The notes under the pieces are model-generated. The model was given only the letters and a program-made list of their open reading frames with translations. It was not told the origin of the DNA and ran no database searches. A stretch of 64,000 nt of DNA from Romanomermis culicivorax (taxonomy: Eukaryota > Nematoda > Enoplea > Mermithida > Mermithidae). This document shows, piece after piece, positions 31,708-43,314 of this stretch. How positions within the stretch are numbered: position 1 is the stretch's first letter; each line of letters begins with the position of its first letter. A program made the translations under genes and the position numbers. Location: positions 1 to 64,000 of the forward strand of contig CAWUHX010000317.1 of NCBI GenBank assembly GCA_963922205.1, written 5' to 3'.

Positions 31708-34700
31708 ATGAGAAAAGGCACACGATCAGGGAAAAGTACGTCGAAAAGTGGTCAGAGTAAATACTCATGTAGCCCTGTAAAGACCGCTGCTTTGACTGAT
31801 TCAATGAATGATGTTCTATGTCAAGAGGTCAGCACGTCGGAAACGGTTATTTCTTGAAGCGTGCCTGTTGATGACGAAATGGTAGTCGATCCTCAAATTG
31901 AAAAACATGTGGAAGAAAAAGGTAAGTTATATGTTTTAGTAATTTGTGGATGGTTTTTTTGAAAGTAAATAAGTAATTATGCAAACAACATTAGATAGTG
32001 ACAAAACGTTGTTTTCGCTCAGTGGGTGGATATGTTCACTATGCCTTCAAAATCGAATCCTGAGAAGCTGACAACATCATCATCATTACATATGTCAGAT
32101 TGTAATCAAACAGGTGCTACTATATTAAATTCTTGGTCTTATAAATGTCTTGAAATTTTTAAAGCAAATATTCTGATCTTGGATAATCAAACATTTTACT
32201 CCATTTAGTAAGTACGACAAATCTACCGAGCAGTTTATCATCTATTGAAATGGATGTTGTCAGATCTGCTATACCTGGTTGTAGTCCATGTGGAAATCGA
32301 TCCGCTGATCCTAGTTTTGAATGTACGTGTAGATTTCATTAGTATTTTATAATTAGCCAATTTTTTGTTCTAATTAAGCATCTACGAAATCAAGGTCAAA
32401 TTATGACAATTCATATAGTTTCGATCCCGACTTTTTCAAAGAAGACTTTGCAGATGAAAGTACGGAACCTAAAGGTAGAGTAATAAATTTTCAAAAAATT
32501 TTTTAAGTCATGTGGTTCATCATAATTATTGTTAATTAGACATAAAGTAGCATTTATAATGTGGAATATTGTTTAAGTCATAAATAATTATCTTTTCCAA
32601 AAAGTGGAGTATAATTCAATTTTTGACAATAGCAAATGTTATTTATCTGCAGCGCATATAACAGATGAAAAAATTCGTCCATGTAAATTATTTTTCAAAT
32701 ATGTATTCTTTTGTATCTAAGTGAGGTATGAAATTTTATTTTTAGAAAACTTTTGTAAAATTCCTATTGCGAAAAACTCAATGACAGGACGCGTTATTTT
32801 CTGCCTTACCAAGAATAACGTGAACTATATTTTACTTGGCAATGGTGATCAATTCTTGGTTATTCCAAATTTTCCTAAAAATGTGTTTTCGCCTTGGAAG
32901 AAAATTTAACAGTTTGCCTTATGCATGTTCAAAAAGAAATTGGACTTCGACAATTTTAACGATGTTTGCCAAATTTAAAAGTGGGTTGAGAACTGTGTTT
33001 TTTCTTGCCAGAGGGAAATGAAAATCTCTTTCTTGAACCAAAATTCACCTACTCATTTTTACATGTACAAACGGCTCTTTCCCCGTTTATGGAATAGAAT
33101 TTTGGGGATAAGGTACAGGAAAGATGCATTTTGGTTCATTTTAGAAGTCAATGTCTACCTTCACTCATCATTTAATTTTTGGTAGTTTTCATCAACTTAA
33201 ATGTATTATCTCATGTTATAATTGCTAATATTCAATATTTTATGTTGATATTTAATGAAGATTCACATTTTTTCCTGGACACATATTTTTAGAAACAATA
33301 AGACGTCAAGTCTGTAAAATTTTTGTAATGATTATTGAACTGTGTATGTAAAATCAAATATTTGGAAATTTCTATTCTTCTCACTCTTCTCTTTTCGGCC
33401 AAAATTCATGAGAGTTTGTGAATAAATTACTGGTTTTAAAGGTTTTCAATTTTAATATTATTAATTTTAATATTAATAATTAAATTAATTTTAATAAAAT
33501 TTTTGCAGTTAAAAATAAAATGTGAAAATTACACATATTTAGTTATTAGTCTTTGGCCATGACATAGAGGAATACAGCTTACTTATTTATTCTTGCTATG
33601 TACAAATTGTACAAATGAATTATTGCTTGTTGTTTTTACATGTGTAATTGGTTGATGTGCAAAAAAACCCTGGGTTGAGAATATGTTTAGGAATAAGGTT
33701 TTTTTCACATTTTATGTATTTTAGATAGACATTGTTGCAGACATTGAGATTAAAGATTCGGAAATGCCACATTCCGTTAAAGAATTTTCAGCACTTATAA
33801 CTGGAAGATGTACGGAGTTTTCGCATTTGCGGAAATACCACAATTTTCTGCTTGTTATTAAAAGCTTTCATGGCTTTACCACCGACATCACTGTATTATA
33901 CAATGTTTGTACTCAAGTTTTGTTGATTCCATTTTGCAATGTTTTAGATTCCGTACAGTAGAAAAGAAACACCCCATTCTGATAAACATAAATTTAGGTT
34001 TATTTGCGTTACCAACAACACTGGCGCTATCTATATCAAGGTTGTTGGGTAAGTTTGGAAAATATTTATGGAACATTACTTTACTAAATAAAATGATTTG
34101 AAGGTATAATGTCGAGTCGCCATATCTTTCTGAACACAAAACAGTTCTCAAATTTATGGAATTATATTTTTGCACTTGAAGTTTTACGATTTTTCAAGGG
34201 CCATACTTGTTAATGAGCATCGAAAGTGTGATAGAAGTATAATGGATTCATTAAATGCTAGTTGATGTGTGAATGTAAGTCAATTGTTTTTAGCCATCGA
34301 CAAAAAAAAATTGCAAATATGCAGTTATATTTAATATCGAATTACGTTTCAACAGAAATACAGTTTGCAAATTCAAAGGCGTAAAAATTGTTGATGGCAT
34401 TCATAAATGTGAAAAATGCGGCAAATTTTATAAAAGTTTAGCAGGTAGCTTGTATTTATACTCTTTTATTTCCTTTGACATTCTATAATTAGAACTATAT
34501 GTAGATTGCTTGAAGGGCGTTATCCGACGTGCAACTGCCAGGTGTTTGGTTAGCATCTTGCATGATCATGAGCTAGAAAAAATCGATATTATTTTGTTTA
34601 CAGAAAGCATATTGAAGCTTGGTCAAATAGCTATGGGGCCTTTTGAAGCTTTAAATGATGATAATCACTGATGATGTTGTTCCAATTTCATCAAAATCAA

Positions 34701-34806
34701 ATATGTTGTTCGTGGCATTGTAAGTTCTGGTGATGCTTGGCATAAAACTTTTGTCTTTTCTGATGTTGTATCCTCCGAAACAAAGTATGCTGCTATTGAA
34801 GGATAA
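31708..34806 (+). pseudogene. RPA70-like ssDNA-binding protein, intron-containing, broken
   Basis: The ATG at 31708 opens a basic Ser/Lys-rich exon (31708-31921, in-frame TGA at 31855). Small acidic exons follow (for example 32379-32474, FDPDFFKEDFADE). An exon around 32745-32910 and one at 33725-33960 (SALITGRCTEF ... FLLVIKSFHGF) have the strand pattern of OB folds. The exon 34356-34444 has a zinc-ribbon half, DGIHKCEKCGKFYKS. The next exon (34505-34806) has ARCLVSILHD...DIILFTESILKLGQ and, after two in-frame TGA codons (34669-34674), FIKIKYVVRGIVSSGDAWHK before the final TAA. The order DG..CEKC / F.ES....LG / F..+++V matches the C-terminal DNA-binding domain of RPA70, which protects ssDNA in replication. 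A dispersed repeat lies in the intron at 33130-33460. Stops and a frameshift near 33960 show it is not functional. Confidence 0.65.
33130..33460. repeat. dispersed repeat, copy C
   Basis: It matches 56860-57190 in the same orientation: TCTACCTTCACT.ATCATTTAAT, GTATTATCTCATGTT, AGTGAAGATTCACATTTTTTCC, GTCAAGTCTGTAAA, TTTTCGGCCAA..TTCATGAGAGTTTG and AATAAATTACTGGTTT. It lies between two candidate exons of the RPA-like gene. Confidence 0.7.
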
Positions 34807-34996
34807 TTTTCTTTATCTGTCTATGCAATTTTATTGCATTTTCAAGTTTTTCTTTCAAATTTAATAAAAATGAAGGCAAAAGTTGAATTTCCAGAGTTTG
34901 TTGGATTATATTTTTAGTGTTGTTGATTGGCCAAATTTATGTAGATCTTTTGTATTTTTTTTGTCGTAAACTGAAGGTTGCTATCGGTTTTGATTG

Positions 34997-35092
34997 TTAG
35001 TCAGTTTTTTTTGAGTGCAAAAATGTGATTTTGATGACAGTACTTATTTGTGTCACTTTTCTATTGAGAAGCATTTTATAAAAACTGACTAG
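34997..35092. mobile_element. short MITE-like copy
   Basis: TTAGTCAGTTTTTTTTGAGTGC at the left and GAAGCATTTTATAAAAACTGACTAG at the right are inverted repeats around 50 bp. This is a minimal relative of the CTATAGTCTG elements. Confidence 0.55.
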
Positions 35093-35349
35093 ATGTTCAT
35101 TATTCTAGTGTATCGTAATTTGACGGTTGTTATAGGATTTAATTATTTCAAGTTGCAATAAGCGAGAATTTTTCAAATATTTTTGATAGATATACTAGAC
35201 TAAGAACTTACATTGTTGTAATTGTGGTCTATATGCATATTTATATTGTAGTTAAATTGTTGTTGTTGTTAGTTAGATACTGTACTATTTCAATAAAGGA
35301 GCGCATGAATGCATTCTCATGCTATTTTATGATCTCAATGTGCTTATTG

Positions 35350-35550
35350 ATTACTACTTTGCCTTGTTATTTTAGTTCCTACTTTGCCCCATTATTTTAG
35401 TTACTACTTTGCCTAAAACGTTTGATATACATCACATTGATCAGCTACATTACTACTTTGCGCAAATTTTTTTGTAAAAATATTTTACCCAAAATATCAT
35501 TAACAATTATACTAATGTGTATCCGATATCCGAACTGTTACTTCTTTGCC
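35350..35550 (+). promoter_or_regulatory. motif array 3 upstream of the BTB-like gene
   Basis: There are five copies: ATTACTACTTTGCC (35350), GTTCCTACTTTGCCC (35375), GTTACTACTTTGCC (35400), ATTACTACTTTGCGC (35449) and GTTACTTCTTTGCC (35537-35550). Spacings are 25, 25, 49 and 88 bp. The last variant (TTCTTTGCC) is also the promoter-proximal variant in array 1. The BTB-like ATG is at 35579. Confidence 0.55.
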
Positions 35551-35578
35551 ATTTTCGATTGGATTATTATCAATCCTA

Positions 35579-36370
35579 ATGGAATCTAGTTGTCTATTTG
35601 ATGAAATATGCCAATCCAAGAAAAGTCCAAACTTTTGTATAAGGTTTAATTGGAAGTGTTTGTATGTGTCGCATGACATAATCAACAATTTCAGTAATTT
35701 AATTTTGAAATTGGAAAATGATATTGAGATTATCGAGTTGCCAGATTCATTATCCACACATTTCGATTTATTGTGTCAATTTTTTCGATATTATCCTCAA
35801 TAAAAGTAGATGATTTCGATTTTGATAATTATGAAATAATGAGTGACTTTTTGATGCTCGTTGATTATTTCGATGTATCAGTTTTCCGTTATAAATTTTG
35901 TCAGTATATTGATAAATGCCTCGAAAATTTTGAAGTTCATGATTCCGAAATTATTCACTTTTTAAAATGTGCATAAAATTTGGATACAATGATATATTAG
36001 AAAAGCTCGTTCCTTTGTAATGAATTTCACTCCTAAAAGGTTTGAAGAAATTCATAAATTAGCTAGCAAAACAGCCTTAGGTTTGTTGTTTATCAATGTT
36101 GTAGTCTGTATTTTCTTTAGTTTGTCTTTTTAGGTTTACTTTTCTTAGCCAATGTCAAAAGAAAGAAACATGAGTTCACATCAAAATTACTCAAAAGATG
36201 AATATTACTTCCATTATTTCGGCACTATGATTCTTGCCCAAAATGTCGTAAATGTAAAAATTTATATCAGTTAAAAAGGGAAAAATTTGTACATGATATG
36301 GACATCGTCCAATGTATTTCATGTTAGAATGAATATAACTTTACAGTTGAAATGTTTAGTGAGGCTGTTT
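35579..36370 (+). pseudogene. BTB/POZ-like protein with C-terminal zinc ribbon
   Basis: The ATG at 35579 is the first after array 3. The first frame contains WKCLYVSHDIINNFSNLIL and IEIIELPDSLSTHFDLLCQF, matching the BTB pattern (.aHK.iL...S..f / I.L.D.....F..ll.++Y). A frameshift near 35790 moves into FDFDNYEIMSDFLMLVDYFD ... KFCQYIDKC, matching the l...l..AdyL....l...C helix pair. After a stop, coding-like sequence continues through a probable intron (GT near 36079, AG near 36134) to a CPKCRKCK ... CISC zinc ribbon (about 36235-36330). BTB domains dimerise and can bridge substrates to Cul3. The ribbon is an unusual partner. Several stops make this a pseudogene. The BTB call rests on pattern only. 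Confidence 0.5.
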
Positions 36371-36649
36371 GAATACCAATGTGACTCTTCCAAACGAGTA
36401 AATAAGTTTAAAATTAGAAAAATAAGAAAATAGATAACTCATCTCATTTTCTATCAATTAGATATTAATAAGAATATTTAAAATGTATAATATTTGAAGT
36501 AAAGAAAGTGTTTTTTCTCTCTCTTGGTTTGATCTTAATTACTACTTTTTAAATTACACTTATTTTGGTGTATCCCTCCAGTACAAATAGTATTTGGCAC
36601 AATTCAATGGAATATGTTATTTTATCTTGGTTATTCCAATAGTTTCATA
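36371..36649. other. AT-rich stretch after the BTB-like gene
   Basis: No gene; probably 3' untranslated or spacer sequence of the module. Confidence 0.4.
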
Positions 36650-36961
36650 GGCAAAGTACTGTATTTTTCTAACCATATTTTCTGTATATAATTTTTGTTT
36701 TATAATATGTATATATAATCATTTTGTGTAGTAAATCGTAAAAATAATCCTTTCTTGTTATTAATAGATGGAAAATCACATAGGCAAAGTAGTAACTGTT
36801 GTTAATCGAAAATAATGGGATGAAAATACGAATGAATATATGTGAATTGATTGATTGTTGAAGGCAAAGTTGTATTCACACCTAATCAAAAATAACATGA
36901 AAAATGTAGCATAAAATGCTGAAGAGCCAAAGTAACAAATTTGTGCTGGCAAAGTAGTAAC
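36650..36961 (-). promoter_or_regulatory. inverted motif array 4 (GGCAAAGTAGTAAC)
   Basis: Reverse-orientation copies are GGCAAAGTACTG (36650), GGCAAAGTAGTAAC (36783-36796), GGCAAAGTTGTAT (36863), GCCAAAGTAAC (36926) and GGCAAAGTAGTAAC (36948-36961). No minus-strand gene starts to the left of them. This inverted cluster closes the 18.3-37.0 kb block, so it may be a subterminal inverted repeat of a large element. Confidence 0.5.
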
Positions 36962-37773
36962 ACTGAAAAAATGACATTATTATATTACAAAATACCCAAT
37001 GATGTGTTTTGATGTTGGTCAATAAGAATATAGTTTTTTTATTTACACCACTTTTATGGAATGCAATATTTTTGAACCTTTTTCACTCTTTGCATGCAAC
37101 AATTTTACTGAGAGGTCAATCAAGTAGTAATTTATCATACTCCAATTTGTACAGAAAACATATAATATGTCTTTTGACAAATTAGTATGCCTTGCTATGT
37201 ATATTCAGTTAATCAGGTTATTTGTGTAATTTCAAAAACCATGTTTGTTGTGGCACAAAAAAATTGGAAAAACAAAAAAATTTGGGCGTTTGTGCCAATT
37301 AGCTCATATTTTTTGACTGGTCGAAGTCGATGGCTGAATTTACTTGATTTTTAGTTGTTTTAGGGGCTCAAAATGCTAAATTTTTTCGGTGCTACGACGG
37401 ATGGACCGAATCAGTAAGTGCAATATCACAACTACTTAGTCAATAAGTATAATAATTACTTACCTTGTAACCTTTCGGTTAATTGTGCAAGAAAAAAAGA
37501 AAAAAAAATTTCAACCAGCCATTTGCTTATCACTTTTCACCTTAACCAGCTGCTTTCAGCTTTTCGATGAGCATGGTTTAATGACAGAATAACAGACTGC
37601 ACTGGCTTCTGTCTTGTTAGCATTTATGTCAATGACGATATGTATCCACTGGATTTGAGTGAAACAAAATTTCTACGGATTAGAACAAATATTTAGGATG
37701 AATTTTTAGTTTGTAGTGTGATCCCTTTAGAGTGCATGAACATTGTCCCCAAACTCGTTTTCTGATGTTTCTG
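36962..37773. other. gene-free stretch
   Basis: No domain recognised. It may contain the right end of the putative composite element, but no terminus was identified. Confidence 0.45.
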
Positions 37774-38645
37774 GGCCATATTCATAAAGGAGGCTAAAGT
37801 CTAAAGTCTATAGATCGAGCTAGTCTATAGACTGGTCTATATTTAGACTGGGCTGAAGTCTGTATTCATAAAAGATTTTTGTGGCTGGCTAAATTTAGAC
37901 GGGTCTATAGACTTCAAGGTCCATCTATACTTTTTTCACCAAAAAAACACATGCAAACGATTTCCTCCTCAAGTATTCGAGCTATTTCAGTATATAATAC
38001 ATCGCAAGGTAGATAGGGAAATTTCCAATCGAAAGATACCCAACACATTCATTAAATATTTACTGTGTGCTTTACATCCAGCTTTGATGTAATAAAGGTA
38101 AGAAACGCAAGATGCTTTCAACATAGACGATTTTTGCAACACTATGCAATTTTTTTCCAAAATATACTTCTCTGGATAGAACTCCTCAATATCTTTCTTG
38201 TGCACAGAGAAAATGAGGGACTCGTTCGATTTTAATCGTTGCAATCAGTTGCAACAGGTTTTCGAGACAAAAGTAAAGATGGGCCTTTATCCCATAAGAG
38301 AAAGACTAGTAGAAACTGTGATATTACTACTATTAGTAGCCATAACTCTATGAATAATTGAGATAGAACTTTTTGAAAGATGTTGTTGGGTTGGTCTCAG
38401 GGAGATCTACAAGTCCATGCCTAGTTGGTTGCATTCTGGAACAAAAAACTCAAACGCTCAGGAAAAAGCACTGTAAATTTAAATACAAAATGTTCAAATA
38501 TGCTACCAGATAAAATACTAACATCGCCTGATTACCCCATCAAATATGCTATCGTCTTTTATATGCAATAGGATAGTTGTTGATCTCTCCTCACTGATGA
38601 ATGTTCACAATAATGACACTATTTGTAAAAAATTTCACTTTCAAT

Positions 38646-39533
38646 TGTAATATAGGTGTAAATGCATCAGTGTAAATTCACAATGTACGATATGTGTATT
38701 GGATTACTGTATATAAATTTATTCCATAATTTATTGTCTCAAGGATGTCTGAGTTTCCCTATATTCACATTCCTGTAAATTCACTTGAAGTGTTCTGTTT
38801 TGAATGTCTTGCACCCAGAAGCCATTATTGACCCAATTAAAGACATTACATAATTAATTTGCACATCGGCACCTGGTCCTCATAACTCACATAAAGATAC
38901 ACATTCCCATAGCTACAATAATTCTCCCCAAAACTGTATATGAACGTGTCCAGTAATAAAATGTAAAAACCACAACCCAGACACCAGTCTCAAGTGGAAC
39001 AGTAGCCGCAGTTCATTGTAGAAGCATATACAGGCATAATTAATAAGGAAGCACATAGGCATGGCTAAGCCCCCACCATAAGTTGGAAGCATATAGACAG
39101 AGAAGCTAAGCATGACACAAAAAGGCCTGGTAAAGCATACTATAGTTAGGAAGCATAAAAGGCATGGTTAGGTAAGCATACAGTACATGGAAGCATATGA
39201 AGCAGGAAGAGATGATTGGTTGGAAGAAGATTTTGGAAGCCGACCCCCCAAGGATCAAGACTGTGGCCAACAGGAAGCAGGATAAAAGGCCAAGAAAGCG
39301 TGAAATAATTTAGTCTTTTTATATTTCATTTTAAATCCCCGTGTTAGAGGTTTGTGAAAAAGCAAGCGTGTATCATCAGTGCCTGGTGAAGCAGTTGACA
39401 AAATTGTATTGTCATTTGTTTATCGTTATCATACCATAACCCCCTCGTATTGCTTATTGTTTTTTTATCTCAAGGACATTGAGAAACATGTGCTTTGAGA
39501 CAAGTAAAAGTATTGTGAAAATTGGGTGTTACA
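38646..39533 (+). repeat. 5' LTR of gypsy-2
   Basis: It aligns end to end with 46723-47565. It contains repeated GAAGCATA words (39020-39210), the GACCCCCCAAGGATCAAG block and a TATA-like GGATAAAAGG (about 39281). That last segment, near 39260-39305, is missing from the 3' LTR. Confidence 0.9.
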
Positions 39534-39814
39534 TATTTTGTTGAATGTACCCTACCATAACCATTGGAACTCCCTGCCCGATTAAGGTGCATCCTTTTCC
39601 AGCATCCTTTTCCTCAAAAGTAATCATGGATATAAGAATCTTCCCCTACAGCTAGGATATATTACTCATAAACATCAAACTGGAAAGTATGTTTAACAAA
39701 ACATTAAGTGACACATTTCTAGGAATGGAACGTGAAGCAAAAACTGAGACCTCAAAGCAAAAATCCAATATTAAACCGAGAATGACCCACCAAACTCAAG
39801 ACCACTTATGAGAA

Positions 39815-40779
39815 ATGGTTAGAGAACAAATAAATGAACTTTTTTCCAAACACTTTCGAACCCTAGGCACACAACTGAATCAAAGTACAGTAAATCTCAC
39901 CCCAATCGATGACTTAAGAACAGCCAACATAAGCAACAATATAGCTAATAATTTTTATGCAAAACCTACAGTATTCAGGGGTGGAGTGACCCAACATTTT
40001 GGTGAATGGAGTAAACGCCTAGAGTAATTTATGGTACTTCAAGGCATGAAGGATACCGACAGACAACTAAAGTTAGCATGTTCTGAAGTTAATTTGGGTG
40101 GGGCAGCATCAGCAAAATTCAAAAGTTTAGCAAATTCCAGAAACCCACCCCAGACATACGAACAGTACAAAATCGCATTACAAGCTTGTTTTCTAAATAA
40201 TAGAGACATTGAGTTGCATCAACAATTTTTACGAGAAAGAAAAAAAAGATAGGAAACAGTAACAGAATTTTTGTTCGACCATGAGCATTTAGTAACCCTC
40301 GCTTATCACAACTTTAATTCAGACGCACGAGAGATGATAATCAGATAATCAAACCCCTTTTTGTTGAAGGCATGCAGAACGTAATTAGCAAAGCACTTAA
40401 GTACAGAAGGTTCACAACCCTAAAAGAAATGTCTGACGAAGCAGCTTACATCGAACAGCAAATTCTCCGAAATGAATTAAAATCCAACAACCTACCATTC
40501 ATACCCCCCAAATCCAAACCCATCTTTTCATTAACAAACAACACCGACCAACAAGGACTTTTGCATAAGCTAGAACAACAAGTAAAGGACTTACAACTAC
40601 AAATAAAGCAAAACTCACAACCCCCGCCACAGAGTAACAACAACAGTTTTAGACAGCCCACATGTTTTCAATGTCGACAAGTTGATCATTTAGCTCGAAA
40701 TTGTAACTTATCAGGAACACAAAAATCATGTGAAATCTTTTTTCTGAATAATCATACTCCCCGGGACTGTAAGAGTTGA
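39815..40779 (+). pseudogene. gypsy-2 gag (capsid and zinc knuckle)
   Basis: Three frames (39815-40027, 40031-40252, 40372-40779) give a capsid-like protein. TVFRGGVTQHFGEWSKRLE and the following MKDTDRQLKLACSEVNLGGAA, AKFKSLANSRNPPQTYEQYK match the F.G....W...F / A...L.G.A..W in gag of Ty3/gypsy elements. A CCHC zinc knuckle, CFQCRQVDHLARNC, lies near 40666-40707. A second C..-H-C remnant follows (CEIFFLNNHTPRDC). It packages element RNA. Stops at about 40028 and 40253 and a shift near 40345 disable it. Confidence 0.8.
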
Positions 40780-41770
40780 TGTATTCATTGTTATTAAACC
40801 TGCCACAGATCTGATCACTGCATATCTAAAAGTTATTCTAATGTTCAGTGTTTTATCTGTAAACAAAGAGGCCACACAAAGCAGGTATTGCCCAGACCAA
40901 AAGAATCGTAACATACAAAATTGCATTGAAGACAGGCTACCCCAACCACAAATGAACATCGATGGCCCAGCCGTCAACCCCACCTTGCCCACTATACATA
41001 GCAGCCCCCAGCATACTTTAGGAACCATCATGCCAGGGTACCATAAATGCAACGATGAGGAGTATGGCCTCGACCTTGCCATAGCTGATTGGTGTAACAC
41101 ATTGCCACCCTTGCCTCCTAAAACCAATGCCATTCCAAAACAATTGCCCACCCTACCACCGTACTACAAAATACCATGCAAATGACCATGCCCCTCACCC
41201 ACTCAAACAACCACCTTCGAACCACCACATAAAAAAGGCCGCAACATCCTCTCCCTACTCCATGGTCTAACGAACCAACCCTATAAATTCCACCTGTGCA
41301 AAACTCTCCTCCCCACCCCAAAAAGTAAGAAAACTCACACCCGATCATGCAACCAAAATTTTCAAATTCTCATAACTGTTCAGCCAACAGCCCAACCAAC
41401 CCAACAATAGAACAACACAACACACTGATGTGACCCCGGTATGAATGATTGGAACACCAACACACATCACACCATCCCCAATGAAACTTACTGTTGGTTT
41501 CTTTATTGCATTTTGTTTTGTATAATAATTCCATCATATTGTCATGCCCAATTTCAGCTGTGTTGAACTTCATTGAGTGATCATTCAGTCAACATACCAA
41601 AAACTGTATCATGCATGTCCCCTTCTTCAATCGACATACCCATACAAACATTCGGAAAAATTTAGATCCCTTCCACCAAACCCCACATAACAGATGCATA
41701 CAAATGTAGTATTTGCAAAAGGAAAATTTGTATCAACACTAGATTTTTTGGGTCGAATAGCATCATTTTC
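40780..41770 (+). other. degenerate gypsy-2 interior between gag and glycoprotein-like region
   Basis: C- and A-rich, proline-coding sequence (NPTLPTIHSSPQHTLGTIMP) with many frame changes. It is probably the end of gag and the start of the glycoprotein-like gene, but no domain can be assigned. Confidence 0.4.
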
Positions 41771-41782
41771 GACCTAATCAAA

Positions 41783-43218
41783 ATGGACAACCTAACACCC
41801 TTTGTTTGCGAAGCAATCATCATTGACAAAATGCATAATGGTCAAAAAATGTATGAAACAAAACTGGGATTTTGGTCCACTAACAACTCACTAAGCATAC
41901 AATATGCATGGTGTTGTAGTGACCATTGTACATCCATACCTGATGTTATTGTAGAGAGACTGGCCAGGTTGCATCTTGGAATGGAAAATCAACAACTGGT
42001 ACATTGGGTGACTTGGGTGCATGCGAACCAACATCGGGTCATTGTATCACATTGGATGGAGCCATTAGAGCCATAGCATTCAAAAATCTATGCCCTTTTG
42101 AATACAAAAACACCTACCCAATAAAACTAACCAAAATACACATGATGATGGAAGAATTTCAATGAGCTTTTTCTATCAAAAATGTTTTCTTCTCGAACCC
42201 AAATTGTCCCGAAACCAAATACAGTGTCATGACCGACCAAAGTATTATTGTGCAACTAGACAAAAAGACACCACACTGGAATGCCTTTTTGACCCCACAA
42301 ATCATTGAGACCCAAACCACATTTTATGATTTTGATGATTTTGAACCCATCAATGCAAAACTAAATTATCTTGCAAATAAAATTCAAGAATTCGAAATTC
42401 AGAATTTTAAAAATATGTGGAATGAGCTATGCCCACAAGCTCAATGACATCTTGACCTGGTATGGCAAATCTTATGTCTTGATGCAACTCTCAGGGCCTG
42501 GGCATTTTTACAACCAACTGACATAATTGCGGAATTCACAGGAGAGGTCCTCACCATCTGGCCCTGTAAACCTGTAAATGCATCAAAAGTCTTCTAGAAT
42601 CACAAAATCAATGGGACCTGCTGCAAACTCCTACCTATCCGTGTAGAAAATTAAATCATGTTTTCAAACCCTGGAGGCATCGATTTAACTCCTTTCTCTC
42701 AAACCGTCGACTGTCATCACATGCATGTTGCACACCTTTACAAACAAAATACCACTTGGGTCAGTAAAACCGGATCCCCACATGTCACAGACCTCCCTTT
42801 AGAAATAGTATGGAACCAAAATTTTTCCCTTTTCCACTTTAATACACCACCAATCTTCCATGTCCAACTCACAACAATATCTACAAACTTACTCTTTTTG
42901 AAACAATACATGTACAAAACCCATACCCTCGAAGGCATCCTTAACAAGCTCATTAATTACACTGCCCAAACATCACTCAATTCCGATACAGTCTACACCA
43001 TGATCTCATGCAGTGGCCAAGCAATCAATAATACACTGTCCAGTGCCCGTCAACATATAGAACATGTCATAACAGGCACCACACAAAGTCTCACAGATGG
43101 GTTAAACACTTTACTAAAAGGCCCTTTGCAAATACTCATCAATCTAGCTGTTATCATTGTTGTCATAGCCCGTATTTTCTACTCTCTACTTTTTTTGGAA
43201 ACATTTCAAATGCCCTAA
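41783..43218 (+). pseudogene. gypsy-2 membrane-glycoprotein-like (Env-like) domain
   Basis: Frames 41783-42076, 42229-42447 and 42658-43218 are the counterpart of residues 1-225 of the gypsy-1 ORF and extend it upstream. Shared landmarks are the EFTGE..TIWPC block (about 42530), the NPGG.DL motif, PH.TDLPLEIVWNQNFSLFHF, and an Asn-rich helix ending in a hydrophobic segment, PLQILINLAVIIVVIARIF (about 43130-43185). N-glycosylation sequons and scattered cysteines support a secreted/membrane protein. A heptad-like stretch at 42330-42400 (LNYLANKIQEFEIQNF) could be a coiled coil. It lies between gag and protease, not after pol. Stops and shifts interrupt it. Which viral glycoprotein class it belongs to is not established here. 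Confidence 0.6.
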
Positions 43219-43314
43219 ACATCACATGGCTAGTGAACATACATACGAAATGCCCTTGCACAGTAGGCAGGTACCCAACACCACCCCCCCTCATTTGGTC
43301 ATGTCTTTTTAGAA

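Noticed and set aside
31855..34674. In-frame TGA codons of the RPA-like gene as selenocysteine or reassigned codons
   Set aside because: Other lesions (a frameshift near 33960, repeat insertion) and TAG/TAA stops in neighbouring genes point to simple decay. No SECIS-like structure was identified.
37987..38244. Minus-strand 85-aa frame as a transposase remnant
   Set aside because: No catalytic or DNA-binding motif is visible. The frame length is plausible by chance.
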